This document shows, piece by piece, positions 43,664 through 51,962 of a stretch of 64,000 nucleotides of DNA. Numbering within the stretch: position 1 is the stretch's first letter; every line of letters starts with the position of its first letter. A model generated the notes under the pieces. The model saw nothing but the letters and a program-made list of their open reading frames with translations, searched no databases and was not told the origin of the DNA. The position numbers were made by a program, and so were the translations under genes. The DNA is taken from NCBI GenBank assembly GCA_031550605.1, contig JAVBOK010000008.1, positions 1 through 64,000 of the forward strand, written 5' to 3'. The stretch is from FLUQ01 sp031550605 (GTDB lineage: Bacteria > Desulfobacterota > Desulfovibrionia > Desulfovibrionales > Desulfovibrionaceae).

Positions 43664-45208
43664 TCAGGGAGCGGCCGGCCGGGCCAGGCCGCGGTAAAGC
43701 TGCCAGGAACCCACGGGCAGGGGGTAATCCGCCAGCTCTTTTTTGACGCCCATGACGTTGTTGCGGTGGAAGAGCATCAAAAACGGCATGGCCCCGGCGA
43801 TTTTTTCCTGTATGGCGTGGTGCAGGGCGACGCGCTCCTTTTTGTCCCGCGTGCCGGTCAGGCGGTCTATGAGGGCGTCCAGTTCCGGGCTGTGGTACAC
43901 CGTGTACGCGGAGCGCGAATGAAAATACCCGCGCAGATAATGGGGATAGGGCTCGTTGTGGGGGATCAGCCACTGCCCCAGCATGAGCATGTCGTGGTCT
44001 TTGTCGGTGAAGGCCTTGAGCAGGGCCGCGTTTTCCAGCGGCACAAGCCGCAGCGCGCAGCCGAGCGGGCGCAGCGCGTCCTGGATGGCGGCGGCAAGCA
44101 GCATGTCCTCGGCGTTGCTGGCCGCGACGAGCAAAGACAGTTCCAGCCTGCGGCCGTCCTTGGCCCGCATGCCGTCCCCGCCCGTTGTCCAGCCGGCGCT
44201 GTCCAGAATCCCGGCGGCCTCTTTGGGGGCGTAGGCGGGCGCATAGGGAGAGGGGGAAACGTATTCGCCGAAAGCGGGAGAAAAGAACAGCCGCCCCGGC
44301 TCCGCGTTGACGCCCAGCAGTTTGGACACCATGTTCCCGACGTCGATGCCGCGGGCCAGAGCCGCTCGCACGCTCGCATCCGCCAGCGGCCCCTTGTCCG
44401 TATTGCAGAAAATCACTTCGGAGGTTTGCCCCATCCGTTTGAGCAGAGCCAGTTTCGGATTCCGCCGCACCTGTTCGGCGGCGGTCAGGGCGCCGCGCAG
44501 GTCGATCATGTCCACGGCGCCGGACGCAAGGGCCATGGCCCTTGCGTCCGGGTCCTTGATATGGCGGATGACCACCTCGTCCACGGCCGGCCTGCCTCCC
44601 CAATACGCGTCGTTTGCCCGCAGCACGCAGTCGCGGCCTTTTTCCCAGGCGGCCAGTGTGAACGGCCCCGTGCCGACGGCGGCGCGCACCTTGCCGTCCG
44701 GGCCGAAAGCCGACGGCGCCGCGATGGACAAAAAGGGCGGCGTCAGGTCGGAATCAAAAGCGAACTGGGGGCTTTTCAAGTCGAAACGCACGGTGGTTTC
44801 GTCAAGAACGACGACGGCGTCCAGGGGAGCCAGCCAGCTTTGCTGCGGGCCGCCTCGCTGCCTGTCCCGCAGGCGGTCGAAATTGTAGCGCACGGCTTCG
44901 GCGTCGCAAGGGGTTCCGTCGTGAAAACGCACGCCGGGGCGCAGGTGAAAGGTCCAGCTCTTTCCGTCCGCGCTGCTTTCCCAGCGCACGGCCAGGCCGG
45001 GTTTGAGGGTGAAGTCGGCATCCAGCTCCACCAGACAGTTATAGAGCAGAGGCCGCACGGGTTCGGGCATGTCCCGCACCGCGGGGTCAAAGCCGGTGAT
45101 GTCGGTTTTTTCACCGAGGACGACCCGTTTGGGCCAGACGGCCGCGGCCGGAAAGGCCAGGGCCAGGAACAGGGCGGCTGCGGCCGCGAAGAGAAGGCAG
45201 CGTTTCAC
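43664..45208 (-). CDS. nikA: Nickel-binding periplasmic protein (SBP_bac_5 family)
   Basis: A 514-residue SBP_bac_5-family binding protein. It has a signal peptide (residues 1-23). WTFHLRPGVRFHDGTPCDAEAV, GTGPFTLAAWEKG and RLTGTRDKKERVALHHAIQEKI are typical of the family. The start is GTG 45208 with GGAG 8 nt upstream, overlapping the nikC end region. It sits between the permease genes and the ATPase genes, an order differing from nikABCDE. Family members bind peptides, nickel or nickel chelates; the NikR operator supports nickel. Confidence 0.85.
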   Translation of the reverse strand: MKRCLLFAAAAALFLALAFPAAAVWPKRVVLGEKTDITGFDPAVRDMPEPVRPLLYNCLVELDADFTLKPGLAVRWESSADGKSWTFHLRPGVRFHDGTPCDAEAVRYNFDRLRDRQRGGPQQSWLAPLDAVVVLDETTVRFDLKSPQFAFDSDLTPPFLSIAAPSAFGPDGKVRAAVGTGPFTLAAWEKGRDCVLRANDAYWGGRPAVDEVVIRHIKDPDARAMALASGAVDMIDLRGALTAAEQVRRNPKLALLKRMGQTSEVIFCNTDKGPLADASVRAALARGIDVGNMVSKLLGVNAEPGRLFFSPAFGEYVSPSPYAPAYAPKEAAGILDSAGWTTGGDGMRAKDGRRLELSLLVAASNAEDMLLAAAIQDALRPLGCALRLVPLENAALLKAFTDKDHDMLMLGQWLIPHNEPYPHYLRGYFHSRSAYTVYHSPELDALIDRLTGTRDKKERVALHHAIQEKIAGAMPFLMLFHRNNVMGVKKELADYPLPVGSWQLYRGLARPAAP

Positions 45209-45211
45209 AAA

Positions 45212-46063
45212 TCAGGCTCCGGTATGGGGTGGATGGAATGCGCCGCCCTTGGCCGGGGATGAGGCGCCGGCAATCAGACCCTGGGCGCAGGCGACAGCCA
45301 GGGCGATGCACAGCCCCGGCAGAAAAAACAGATGCGGGGCCGTCACCATGTAGGCCCTGCTTTCGCTGAGCATGGCCCCCCATTCCACGGCGGGGCTGAC
45401 CGCGCCGAGTCCCAGGAAAGAAAGAGCCGAAACCGTCAGGATGATGCGGCCGAAATCGAGCACGGCCATCACCGCGATCACGGGCATGATTTTGGGGATG
45501 ATGTGCCCGCGCAGGATGGACCATGCCCCCGCGCCGGCAATGCGGGCGGCGGCAACATAGGGCCGTTCTTTCAATGAAAGAACGAGGTTGCGCGCGACCC
45601 GGCAGTATGTGGCCCAGCGGACCAGGCCGAGGGCCAGGATGACGCTGTCCAGGCCCGGCCCCAGCAGCCCGATGACGACCAGAGCCAGGATCAGGCTGGG
45701 AAAGGCCATGACGGTATCGGTCAGCATCATGACCAGCGCGTCGGCGGCCCTGCCGCCGTATCCGGCAAGGCCGCCCGCGGCCAGTCCGGCGCAGACGGAG
45801 ATGGCCAGAATGGCAAGGCTGGCGCCGACGGTTATCCGCGCGCCGCAGACCAGGCGGGAAAGCTCGCAGCGTCCCAACTGGTCGGTGCCCAGCGGATACG
45901 CCGGGCTGAACAGGGGCAGAAGCCGCGCGTCAAGGTGGTTCGCCGCCGGATCGTTGGGCGCGAGAAAAGGGGCGAACAGGACGCACAGGGCAAGCAGCAG
46001 CAGAAAGGCCGCTCCGGCGTAAAAAAGAAGGCCGCGTTTCCGGCCGCGCCTGGTCCGGATCAT
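45212..46063 (-). CDS. nikC: Nickel ABC transporter permease (NikC type)
   Basis: A 283-residue inner-membrane permease of the binding-protein-dependent family with about five or six transmembrane helices. PLGTDQLGRCELSRLVCGARIT at residues ~55-77 is the usual DppC/NikC segment, and VRWATYCRVARNLVLSLKERPYVAAARIAGAG the EAA loop contacting the ATPase. The start overlaps the nikB stop by 4 nt (ATGA). RGRKRGLLFYAGAAFLLLLA is the first helix. It partners with NikB. Confidence 0.87.
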   Translation of the reverse strand: MIRTRRGRKRGLLFYAGAAFLLLLALCVLFAPFLAPNDPAANHLDARLLPLFSPAYPLGTDQLGRCELSRLVCGARITVGASLAILAISVCAGLAAGGLAGYGGRAADALVMMLTDTVMAFPSLILALVVIGLLGPGLDSVILALGLVRWATYCRVARNLVLSLKERPYVAAARIAGAGAWSILRGHIIPKIMPVIAVMAVLDFGRIILTVSALSFLGLGAVSPAVEWGAMLSESRAYMVTAPHLFFLPGLCIALAVACAQGLIAGASSPAKGGAFHPPHTGA

Positions 46064-46998
46064 GCGGTTTTCTCCAGCCGGATGCGGGGGTCCAGGGCGG
46101 CGCAGGCCAGGTCCGTGAGGAAATTGACCAGGGTGTAGATGGCGGCCATGGCCAGCACATAGCCCTGGATCAGCGGATAGTCCCGGTTGAAAATCGCGTC
46201 CACGGCCAGGGATCCCATGCCCGGCCAGGCGAAGATGCTTTCGATCACCACGGAACCGCCGAGCAGGGAACCCACGGCCGCCCCGAAGGAGGTCAGCATG
46301 GGGATCAGGCCCTTGCGCAGGCGGTGGCGCAGCAGGATCTGCCAGTCCGTCAGCCCCGTGGATCTGGCGAAACGGACGTATTCCTCGTCCGCGTCGGCCC
46401 GCAGGCTGGAGGCCAGAATGCGGGTGTGCACGGCAAAAGGCGTGAAGGCCAGGGACAGCACGGGAAGGATGGCGCCCTTGAACCCTTCCGTGCCCAGCGA
46501 GGGCAGAACCCCGAGCCGCACGGCAAAGCAGTAGACCAGGGCCAGGGCCAGCCAGTACGGGGGAATGCTGGTTCCGGCGACGGACAGGACGCGCGCGCAA
46601 CGGTCGGCCAGCCCGTTCCCCCGGTGCGCCGCCAGCACGCCCAGCACGAGGGCCGCGCAAAAGGCCAGGGCGGCGGCGCTGCCCGCCAGCCCCAGGGTCA
46701 GGGGCAGAGCCCGGCGGACTTCTTCAAGCACGGTCCGGGGCATGTGGTATGAACGGCCCCAGTCGCCCGTGGCCACGCCGCCCAGCCAGGCGGCGTACCG
46801 GGCGGCAAAGGGGCGGTCCAGCCCCAGTTCCTGCCGGGCGGCGGCCAGCGACACGGCGTCGGGCTCCACCCCCCGCTGGGCGAGCAGCACAAGGGCCGGA
46901 TCGCCGGGCGCAAGGCGGAGCAGGCTGAAACTCAGCAGGGTCACAAAAAAAGCGGTCAGCAGGCACCGGGCCGTACGCCGCAGGCAGTATCCAAGCAC
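46060..46998 (-). CDS. nikB: Nickel ABC transporter permease (NikB type)
   Basis: A 312-residue inner-membrane permease, the first gene of the operon. LLRLAPGDPA near the N terminus is the characteristic DppB/NikB segment; ELGLDRPFAARYAAWLGG and the EAA-type loop EYVRFARSTGLTDWQILLRHRLRKGL follow. I selected GTG 46998 because GGAGTCC lies just upstream and the first helix (RRTARCLLTAFFVTLLSFSL) begins there. A longer in-frame start at 47196 would run back through the promoter and operator, so it is rejected. NikR-type operator and promoter lie 20-55 nt upstream. Confidence 0.87.
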   Translation of the reverse strand: MLGYCLRRTARCLLTAFFVTLLSFSLLRLAPGDPALVLLAQRGVEPDAVSLAAARQELGLDRPFAARYAAWLGGVATGDWGRSYHMPRTVLEEVRRALPLTLGLAGSAAALAFCAALVLGVLAAHRGNGLADRCARVLSVAGTSIPPYWLALALVYCFAVRLGVLPSLGTEGFKGAILPVLSLAFTPFAVHTRILASSLRADADEEYVRFARSTGLTDWQILLRHRLRKGLIPMLTSFGAAVGSLLGGSVVIESIFAWPGMGSLAVDAIFNRDYPLIQGYVLAMAAIYTLVNFLTDLACAALDPRIRLEKTA

Positions 46999-47018
46999 GC
47001 GGACTCCGAAACAATTTC

Positions 47019-47046
47019 GTGCTACGTTATCGATAAAAAGTGGCAC
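47019..47046. promoter_or_regulatory. NikR-type operator
   Basis: GTGCTAC (47019-47025), 14 nt, GTGGCAC (47040-47046): an inverted repeat with 6 of 7 positions paired. It matches the GTGnnAC-N14-GTnnCAC pattern that I recall for nickel repressor NikR in delta-proteobacteria. It overlaps the spacer and -10 box of the nikB promoter, a position suited to repression. Confidence 0.75.
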
Positions 47047-47052
47047 GGTCAA
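47024..47052 (-). promoter_or_regulatory. Promoter of the nik operon
   Basis: On the minus strand, TTGACC (47052-47047) and TAACGT (47029-47024) are exactly 17 nt apart. The start site would be near 47017, about 20 nt before the GTG start of nikB. The NikR-type palindrome covers the spacer. Confidence 0.75.
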
Positions 47053-47188
47053 GGATGCGCGCGGAAAACGCCGGATTCTCCGGGGTTGCGGCCGTTCTTG
47101 CCGTTCGCGGCGCGGCGTTCCCCCTTTGCGGCACTGCTTCCGGCTGAAACATGTTTGACAGGGCCATCGGACCGGACTATGCGGAGCA

Positions 47189-47911
47189 ATGGGCATTTTT
47201 TCCTTTCTTTTCCGGAATGCCCGGCGCGCCCTGCGTGTGTTCGCTCTTGCCTGCGGCGCGGCGGCGGGGCTCTACGCCCTGGCTGTGCTGGTTCTGGGGT
47301 TCTGGACCACGGGCGGAGAAGAGGCGGGCCGGGGCACCGTGCCCCTTGCCGTGTGCGGCGGCGGGGCGCATACGGATTTTGGGCTGCCCGCGCGCCACGC
47401 TTTTGCCGACGGCGCGGAACAGGACTGGACCCGGCTGTTTCCGCCGCCCTCCGCCTCTGCCGGCAGGCCGGATCTGGCGCTGTTCATCGGCTGGGGGGAG
47501 AAGGAATTCTTTCTGCACACGCCGACCTGGGCCGACCTGCGGCCTTTGACCGCCCTGCGGGCTTTGGCCGGCGGCTCTTCGGCCCTGCGGGTCATATACG
47601 GCGCGCGGGCGATGATGCGCGATCCGGAATGCCGGGCTCTTTCGCTGACGGAAGAACAGTACCGGAATCTGGTCCGGTATGTTGAGGCCGAACTGGTTCG
47701 GGACAAGGGGGGCGGGCCGATCTTCCTTCCGGGTTCCCCCCATGGCGGCAGGGTTGCTTTTTATGCGGGCAGCAGCCGGTTCAGCGGTTTGGTCACCTGC
47801 AACACCTGGATCCTGAACGGCCTGAAAGCCGCCGGGCAACGGACCGCCGTCTGGACTCCCTTGGAATATTTCGTTTTACGCCATTTGCCGGAACCGGCGG
47901 CAGGCCGGTGA
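47189..47911 (+). CDS. DUF2459 family membrane-anchored protein
   Basis: A 240-residue protein of DUF2459, first noted as a conserved protein near urease genes (TIGR02117). One N-terminal transmembrane helix (about residues 12-40) anchors a ~200-residue domain with LFIGWGEKEFFLHTPTW, LTEEQYRNLVRYVEAEL, FYAGSSRFSGLVTCNTWILNGLKAAG and WTPLEY. The conserved Cys in TCNTW and histidine/tryptophan residues suggest an enzymatic or metal role, but none is proven. GGAG is close before ATG 47189. A TTGACA-N17-TATGCG pair at 47155-47183 would begin transcription almost at the ATG. It is divergent from the nickel transporter, so a nickel-related role is worth testing. Confidence 0.75.
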   Translation: MGIFSFLFRNARRALRVFALACGAAAGLYALAVLVLGFWTTGGEEAGRGTVPLAVCGGGAHTDFGLPARHAFADGAEQDWTRLFPPPSASAGRPDLALFIGWGEKEFFLHTPTWADLRPLTALRALAGGSSALRVIYGARAMMRDPECRALSLTEEQYRNLVRYVEAELVRDKGGGPIFLPGSPHGGRVAFYAGSSRFSGLVTCNTWILNGLKAAGQRTAVWTPLEYFVLRHLPEPAAGR

Positions 47912-47980
47912 AAATCGACCGGCGGAAAGCGCGGCTTTCTTTCCCGCGTGCCCTGCAAAAGCCATTGCATCGTTCATTTC

Positions 47981-48030
47981 GCAAAGGCTTCCACCGCCGG
48001 ACGGCCGTCCGGCGCGCCGCCACGGGCGGC
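47981..48030. repeat. GC-rich intergenic element, variant E
   Basis: Begins GCAAAGGCTTCCACCGC and contains a perfect 20-nt palindrome CGCCGGACGGCCGTCCGGCG (47995-48014), followed by a GCCGCC-ACG-GGCGGC hairpin. The palindrome recurs at the very start of the window (1-17), and the GCAAAGGCT(C/T)C start recurs at 19041. Confidence 0.55.
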
Positions 48031-48187
48031 GCGAGCGGGGCGGAAACCGCGTTTTCCGGCAAAGCGATGCTCATCAGGCGGCCAATGGACGATTGATGCA
48101 ATGCGTACTAGAATGCCGGAACATGATCCGTAAACCGCGCCGCCCCGCAGGACAGCCGGGCGGACATACCGAAAAGGAGCGGCTGCG

Positions 48188-48994
48188 ATGACCGCACAGC
48201 TGACCGTTGCGTCCCTGGCTCATGCTTCCCCCAAAGACGTGCGCGCGCTGATCAGGGAAGGCGAATGGACCGCCCCCACATCCGGCCTTGCGCTGGGCCA
48301 CGCCCAGGCGAACATGATCGTGCTGCCCCGGGACTGGGCCTATGATTTTCTGCTGTTCGCCACGCGAAACCCCAAACCCTGCCCCATTCTGGACGTGACG
48401 GAAGCCGGCGATCCCGAACCCCGGCTGATCGCGCCCGGCGCGGACGTGCGCACGGATCTGCCCCGTTACCGGATATGGGAGAACGGCAAGCTGGTGGACG
48501 AGCCGAGGGACATCCGTTCCGCCTGGCGGGATGATCTGGTGGCCTTCATGATCGGCTGTTCCTTCTCTTTTGAAAACGCGATGCTTGAGGCGGGCATCGG
48601 CATCCGGCACATCGAGGAAAACGTCAACGTGCCCATGTTTCTGACGAACCTGCCGTGCATCCCGGCGGGCCGCTTTTCGGGCAACATGGTCGTAAGCATG
48701 CGGCCGGTGCCGCACGGGCAGGTGAGCCGGGCCGTCAGCTGCACCGCGCGCTATCCCGCGGTGCACGGCGCGCCCCTGCATATCGGCTCTCCCGAGGCCA
48801 TCGGGATCAGGGATCTGCAGAAACCGGATTTCGGCCACGCGGTGACCGTCAGGGAAGGCGAAACACCCGTATTCTGGGCCTGCGGGGTCACCCCCCAGGC
48901 GGCGGTCATGCGTTCCGCGCCGCCTTTCGCCATCACCCACGCGCCGGGGCACATGTTCATCGCGGACAAGCGCGACGCGGACTACGCGGTGTAG
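48188..48994 (+). CDS. DUF1445 family putative hydro-lyase
   Basis: A 268-residue protein of the DUF1445 (YcsI-like) family, annotated as putative hydro-lyase. SGLALGHAQANMIVLPRDWAYDF, DDLVAFMIGCSFSFENAML, NVPMFLTNLPC, MVVSMRPVP and WACGVTPQAA with FAITHAPGHMFI are typical. Bacterial members often sit with 5-oxoprolinase genes, and the domain is part of the D-glutamate cyclase of animals. No oxoprolinase genes are present here. AAAAGGAG precedes ATG 48188. The reaction is unknown; a role in pyroglutamate or D-glutamate chemistry is inference. Confidence 0.82.
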   Translation: MTAQLTVASLAHASPKDVRALIREGEWTAPTSGLALGHAQANMIVLPRDWAYDFLLFATRNPKPCPILDVTEAGDPEPRLIAPGADVRTDLPRYRIWENGKLVDEPRDIRSAWRDDLVAFMIGCSFSFENAMLEAGIGIRHIEENVNVPMFLTNLPCIPAGRFSGNMVVSMRPVPHGQVSRAVSCTARYPAVHGAPLHIGSPEAIGIRDLQKPDFGHAVTVREGETPVFWACGVTPQAAVMRSAPPFAITHAPGHMFIADKRDADYAV

Positions 48995-49170
48995 GATATT
49001 TCCGCGCGAATTCTTCGCGGGGGCTTGTCTTCGATTGCCCGCCGCCGGCCAGGCGCGGGCGGATCGGCGGCGAACTCCGCAAACGTTCCCGCCGGCAATG
49101 CCGACGGATCTCGGGATACCCCGGGCGGGGCGGAACGGCATTCGGCGCTGTCCGGAGGACGGCGGCAAAA

Positions 49171-49200
49171 CGGCGCGGATTCCCGCTGGAACCCGCGCCG
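49171..49200 (-). terminator. Terminator of pnp
   Basis: A long hairpin (CGGCGCGG-A-TTCC against GGAA-C-CCGCGCCG, one mismatch, loop CGCT) lies 22 nt after the pnp stop on the minus strand and is followed by TTTTG. The T-tract is short. Confidence 0.6.
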
Positions 49201-49222
49201 CGTCATCGTTCATCCGGAATAC

Positions 49223-51469
49223 TTATCCCCGGTCTTTGTCTCTGTCCCGGTGGTCCCGGTCCCGGCCGCGGTCTCTGTCGCGGCCCCGGTCGCGGCCGCC
49301 CCGGTCGCCCCGGTCGCCGCGGTCACGGGGGGGGCGGGCCGTGTCTTCGGGTTTCCACTCGATGCCCTGTTCCTCAAGCAGCACGGCTTTGCGCGAAGCG
49401 CGGATACGGTCGCCGTTGATCTCGATGACCTTGACCGTCATTTCCTCGCCCAGACGGGCGACGTCCCCGGCCTGCTCCACCCGGTTCACGTCCAGCTGCG
49501 AGATGTGCACCAGGGCTTCCAGATTGGGCAGGATTTCCACGATAGCGCCGATTTCCAGCACCTTGCGGACTTTCGCCACGTAGTTTTTGCCAAGGTCCGC
49601 GCGCTGGTCGTAATACTGCACCATTTCCCTGGCCCGTTCCAGGGCGTCCTGGGTGGGGGCGAAGATGGAAACCTTGCCCGAATCCTCGATGTCGATGGAC
49701 GCGCCGGTGTCGGATGTGATCTGCTTGATGTTCTTGCCGCCGGGGCCGATGATCAGGCGGATGATATCCGGGTTGACCATCACTTCGCAGTGCTGGGGCG
49801 CGTACCTGGACAGTTCCTTGCGCGATTCGGGCAGGATCTTCCTCATCTCGTCCAGCACCACCAGGCGGGCCTCTTTGGCCTGCTGCATGGCCCGGGCCAT
49901 GACTTCGGTGGAAATGCCGGTGATCTTGATGTCCATCTGCACCGCGGTGACGCCCTCGGCCGAACCCGCGATCTTGAAGTCCATGTCGCCCAGCGCGTCT
50001 TCATCGCCCAGAATGTCGGTCAGCACGATGAACTGGTCGTCTTCCCTGATCAGGCCCATGGCGATGCCCGCCACCGGCGCGGTCACGGGAATGCCGGCGT
50101 CCATCAGCGACAGGCACCCGCCGCAGACCGCCGCCATGCTGGACGAGCCGTTGGATTCCAGGGTTTCGGCCACGATCCGCACGGTGAAGGGGAAATCGCC
50201 GGTCATGGGCAGGATGGGGCGCAGGGCTTTTTCCGCCAGGGCTCCGTGGCCGATTTCGCGGCGCGAAACGCGCACGGGTTTGACTTCGCCCACGCTGTAG
50301 GGCGGGAAGTTGTAATGCAGCATGAATTTTTTGGTCACGTCCCCGGTCAGGGAATCGACCCGCTGCTCGTCCGTGGAACTGCCCAGCGTGGCCACGACCA
50401 GGGATTTGGTTTCGCCGCGCGCGAACAGGGCGGAACCGTGAGCCCGGGGCAGTACGCCCGTTTCGATCAGGATGGGCCGCACGGTCCTGCTGTCGCGGCC
50501 GTCAAGGCGCACGCCTTCTTCCTTGATGCGGCGGCGCATGATGGTTTTTTCCAGAGAGCCCAGAACGTCCGGCGCGGCGGCCAGGGCCGCTGCGTCATCC
50601 TTGTAGGGGGATGATTCGGCCAGCAGGGCCATGGCCTTGTTTTTCACCACCTTGCGGGCGTCTTTCCGTTCCAGCTTGCCGGGAATGGTCAGGGCGGCCT
50701 TCAGGTCGCTTCCCACGGCCTGCATCAGATAGTCGGCAAGCGGGGCGAAGTCCGGCGCTTCGGGCGCGGTCTTCTTTTCTTTGCCGGCCAGTTGCCGCAA
50801 TTTGTCCTGGGCTTCGATCAGAGGCTGAATTTCCTTGTGCCCCCAGGAAAGGGCTTCGATGATCACGTCTTCGGGCAGGAATTTCGCGTCGCCTTCCACC
50901 ATGACCACGGCGTCTTTGGACGCGGCGAAGATGATGTTCAGGTCGCTGGCTTCCTGTTCCTTCATCGAGGGATTCAGGATGAAGCCGCCGTTGACCCGGC
51001 CGATGCGGCCGCCGGCCACGGTTTCCACAAAGGGAATGGAGGAAATGTGCAGGGCCGCGGACGCGCCGGTCAGGGCCAGCACGTCGGATTCGTTCTCCTG
51101 GTCGGAGGAGATGACGCTGGCCAGCACCTGGACTTCGTCCTTGAAGGTTTTGGGGAACAGCGGGCGGATGGGCCGGTCGATAAGGCGTGAAATCAGGGTT
51201 TCCCTCTCGGAGGGCCGGCCGATTTCCCGGCGGAAAAAGCTGCCGGGGATGCGCCCGGCGGCGTACATGCGTTCGGAATATTCAACCGTCAGCGGGAAAA
51301 AGCCCTTGTCAAAATCCAGAGCCTGGGAGCAGGCGGTGACCAGCACCACCGTGCCGCCGCATTGAACCCAGACCGCGCCTTCGGCCTGGTTGGCCAGGCG
51401 TCCGGTTTCCAGAATGATTTCTTTGCCGCCGACCGTGGCGGTCACCCGTGTGGAGGGAAAAATGCTCAT
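49223..51469 (-). CDS. pnp: Polyribonucleotide nucleotidyltransferase
   Basis: A 748-residue phosphorolytic 3'-5' exoribonuclease. Two RNase PH domains are separated by a helical domain; the second has GDVTKKFMLHYNFPPYSVGE and GDEDALGDMDFKIAGS. The KH domain has IIRLIIGPGGKNIKQIT near residue 565 and the S1 domain follows (KNYVAKVRKVLEIGAIVEIL). The last ~30 residues are an almost pure Arg-Asp/Gly repeat, an unusual charged tail that may bind RNA. ATG 51469 has GAGGATT upstream; the frame is open earlier without conservation. It lies downstream of rpsO behind a hairpin that could be a terminator or an autoregulatory processing site. Confidence 0.97.
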   Translation of the reverse strand: MSIFPSTRVTATVGGKEIILETGRLANQAEGAVWVQCGGTVVLVTACSQALDFDKGFFPLTVEYSERMYAAGRIPGSFFRREIGRPSERETLISRLIDRPIRPLFPKTFKDEVQVLASVISSDQENESDVLALTGASAALHISSIPFVETVAGGRIGRVNGGFILNPSMKEQEASDLNIIFAASKDAVVMVEGDAKFLPEDVIIEALSWGHKEIQPLIEAQDKLRQLAGKEKKTAPEAPDFAPLADYLMQAVGSDLKAALTIPGKLERKDARKVVKNKAMALLAESSPYKDDAAALAAAPDVLGSLEKTIMRRRIKEEGVRLDGRDSRTVRPILIETGVLPRAHGSALFARGETKSLVVATLGSSTDEQRVDSLTGDVTKKFMLHYNFPPYSVGEVKPVRVSRREIGHGALAEKALRPILPMTGDFPFTVRIVAETLESNGSSSMAAVCGGCLSLMDAGIPVTAPVAGIAMGLIREDDQFIVLTDILGDEDALGDMDFKIAGSAEGVTAVQMDIKITGISTEVMARAMQQAKEARLVVLDEMRKILPESRKELSRYAPQHCEVMVNPDIIRLIIGPGGKNIKQITSDTGASIDIEDSGKVSIFAPTQDALERAREMVQYYDQRADLGKNYVAKVRKVLEIGAIVEILPNLEALVHISQLDVNRVEQAGDVARLGEEMTVKVIEINGDRIRASRKAVLLEEQGIEWKPEDTARPPRDRGDRGDRGGRDRGRDRDRGRDRDHRDRDKDRG

Positions 51470-51603
51470 ATATGAATCCTCTTGTATGAAGGGGATTCCG
51501 GGAAGAAAACCGTAAGTGCGGGGAACAGCGCCCCCGGTCTCACCGTCGTTTTCCCGGACCCCCCTTCCTGCGTATCGCGGCGGCATCGCCGCCGGTTACA
51601 GTG

Positions 51604-51640
51604 AAAAAAGAAACAGTCTGGGGAGGCGAGGCCTCCCCAG
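51604..51640 (-). terminator. Intrinsic terminator/processing hairpin between rpsO and pnp
   Basis: On the minus strand, a perfect 10-bp stem CTGGGGAGGC / GCCTCCCCAG (51640-51618, loop CTC) is followed by ACTGTTTC and then six T (51609-51604). In other bacteria the rpsO-pnp junction carries both a terminator and an RNase III site. Confidence 0.8.
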
Positions 51641-51656
51641 AATCCAAGCCATGTCG

Positions 51657-51926
51657 CTACTTGCGCAGCCCCAGTTTTTCGATCAGGGCCCGGTAGCGCT
51701 GAACTTCCGTTTTACGCAGATAGTTCAACAGGTTGCGGCGTTTGCCGACAAGCTTGAGCAGACCCTGGCGGGAGTGGAAATCCTTTTTGTGGGACTTGAA
51801 ATGCTCCGTCAGATAGTCAATGCGCGCGGTAATCAGCGCGACCTGCACTTCCGGGGAACCGGTGTCCCCTTCGTGTTTGGCGTGGGCGGTGATGACCGCC
51901 TTTTTCTGTTCGCCATCCATGACCAC
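51657..51926 (-). CDS. rpsO: 30S ribosomal protein S15
   Basis: An 89-residue primary 16S rRNA-binding protein. The block HEGDTGSPEVQVALITARIDYLTEH and LLKLVGKRRNLLNYLRKTE are diagnostic. The chosen start is GTG 51926, 8 nt after AGGAGG; ATG 51920 would place the ribosome-binding site 14 nt away. It lies 36 nt after truB and before pnp, the usual truB-rpsO-pnp order. Confidence 0.98.
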   Translation of the reverse strand: MVMDGEQKKAVITAHAKHEGDTGSPEVQVALITARIDYLTEHFKSHKKDFHSRQGLLKLVGKRRNLLNYLRKTEVQRYRALIEKLGLRK

Positions 51927-51962
51927 AGCTGTATCCTCCTCGGTTGCGAACGCGCGGGGCGT

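Noticed and set aside
46999..47196. Extended N terminus for nikB from an in-frame ATG at 47196
   Set aside because: It would translate through the NikR operator and promoter and encodes Arg/Pro-rich sequence; GTG 46998 has a good ribosome-binding site and fits the family length.
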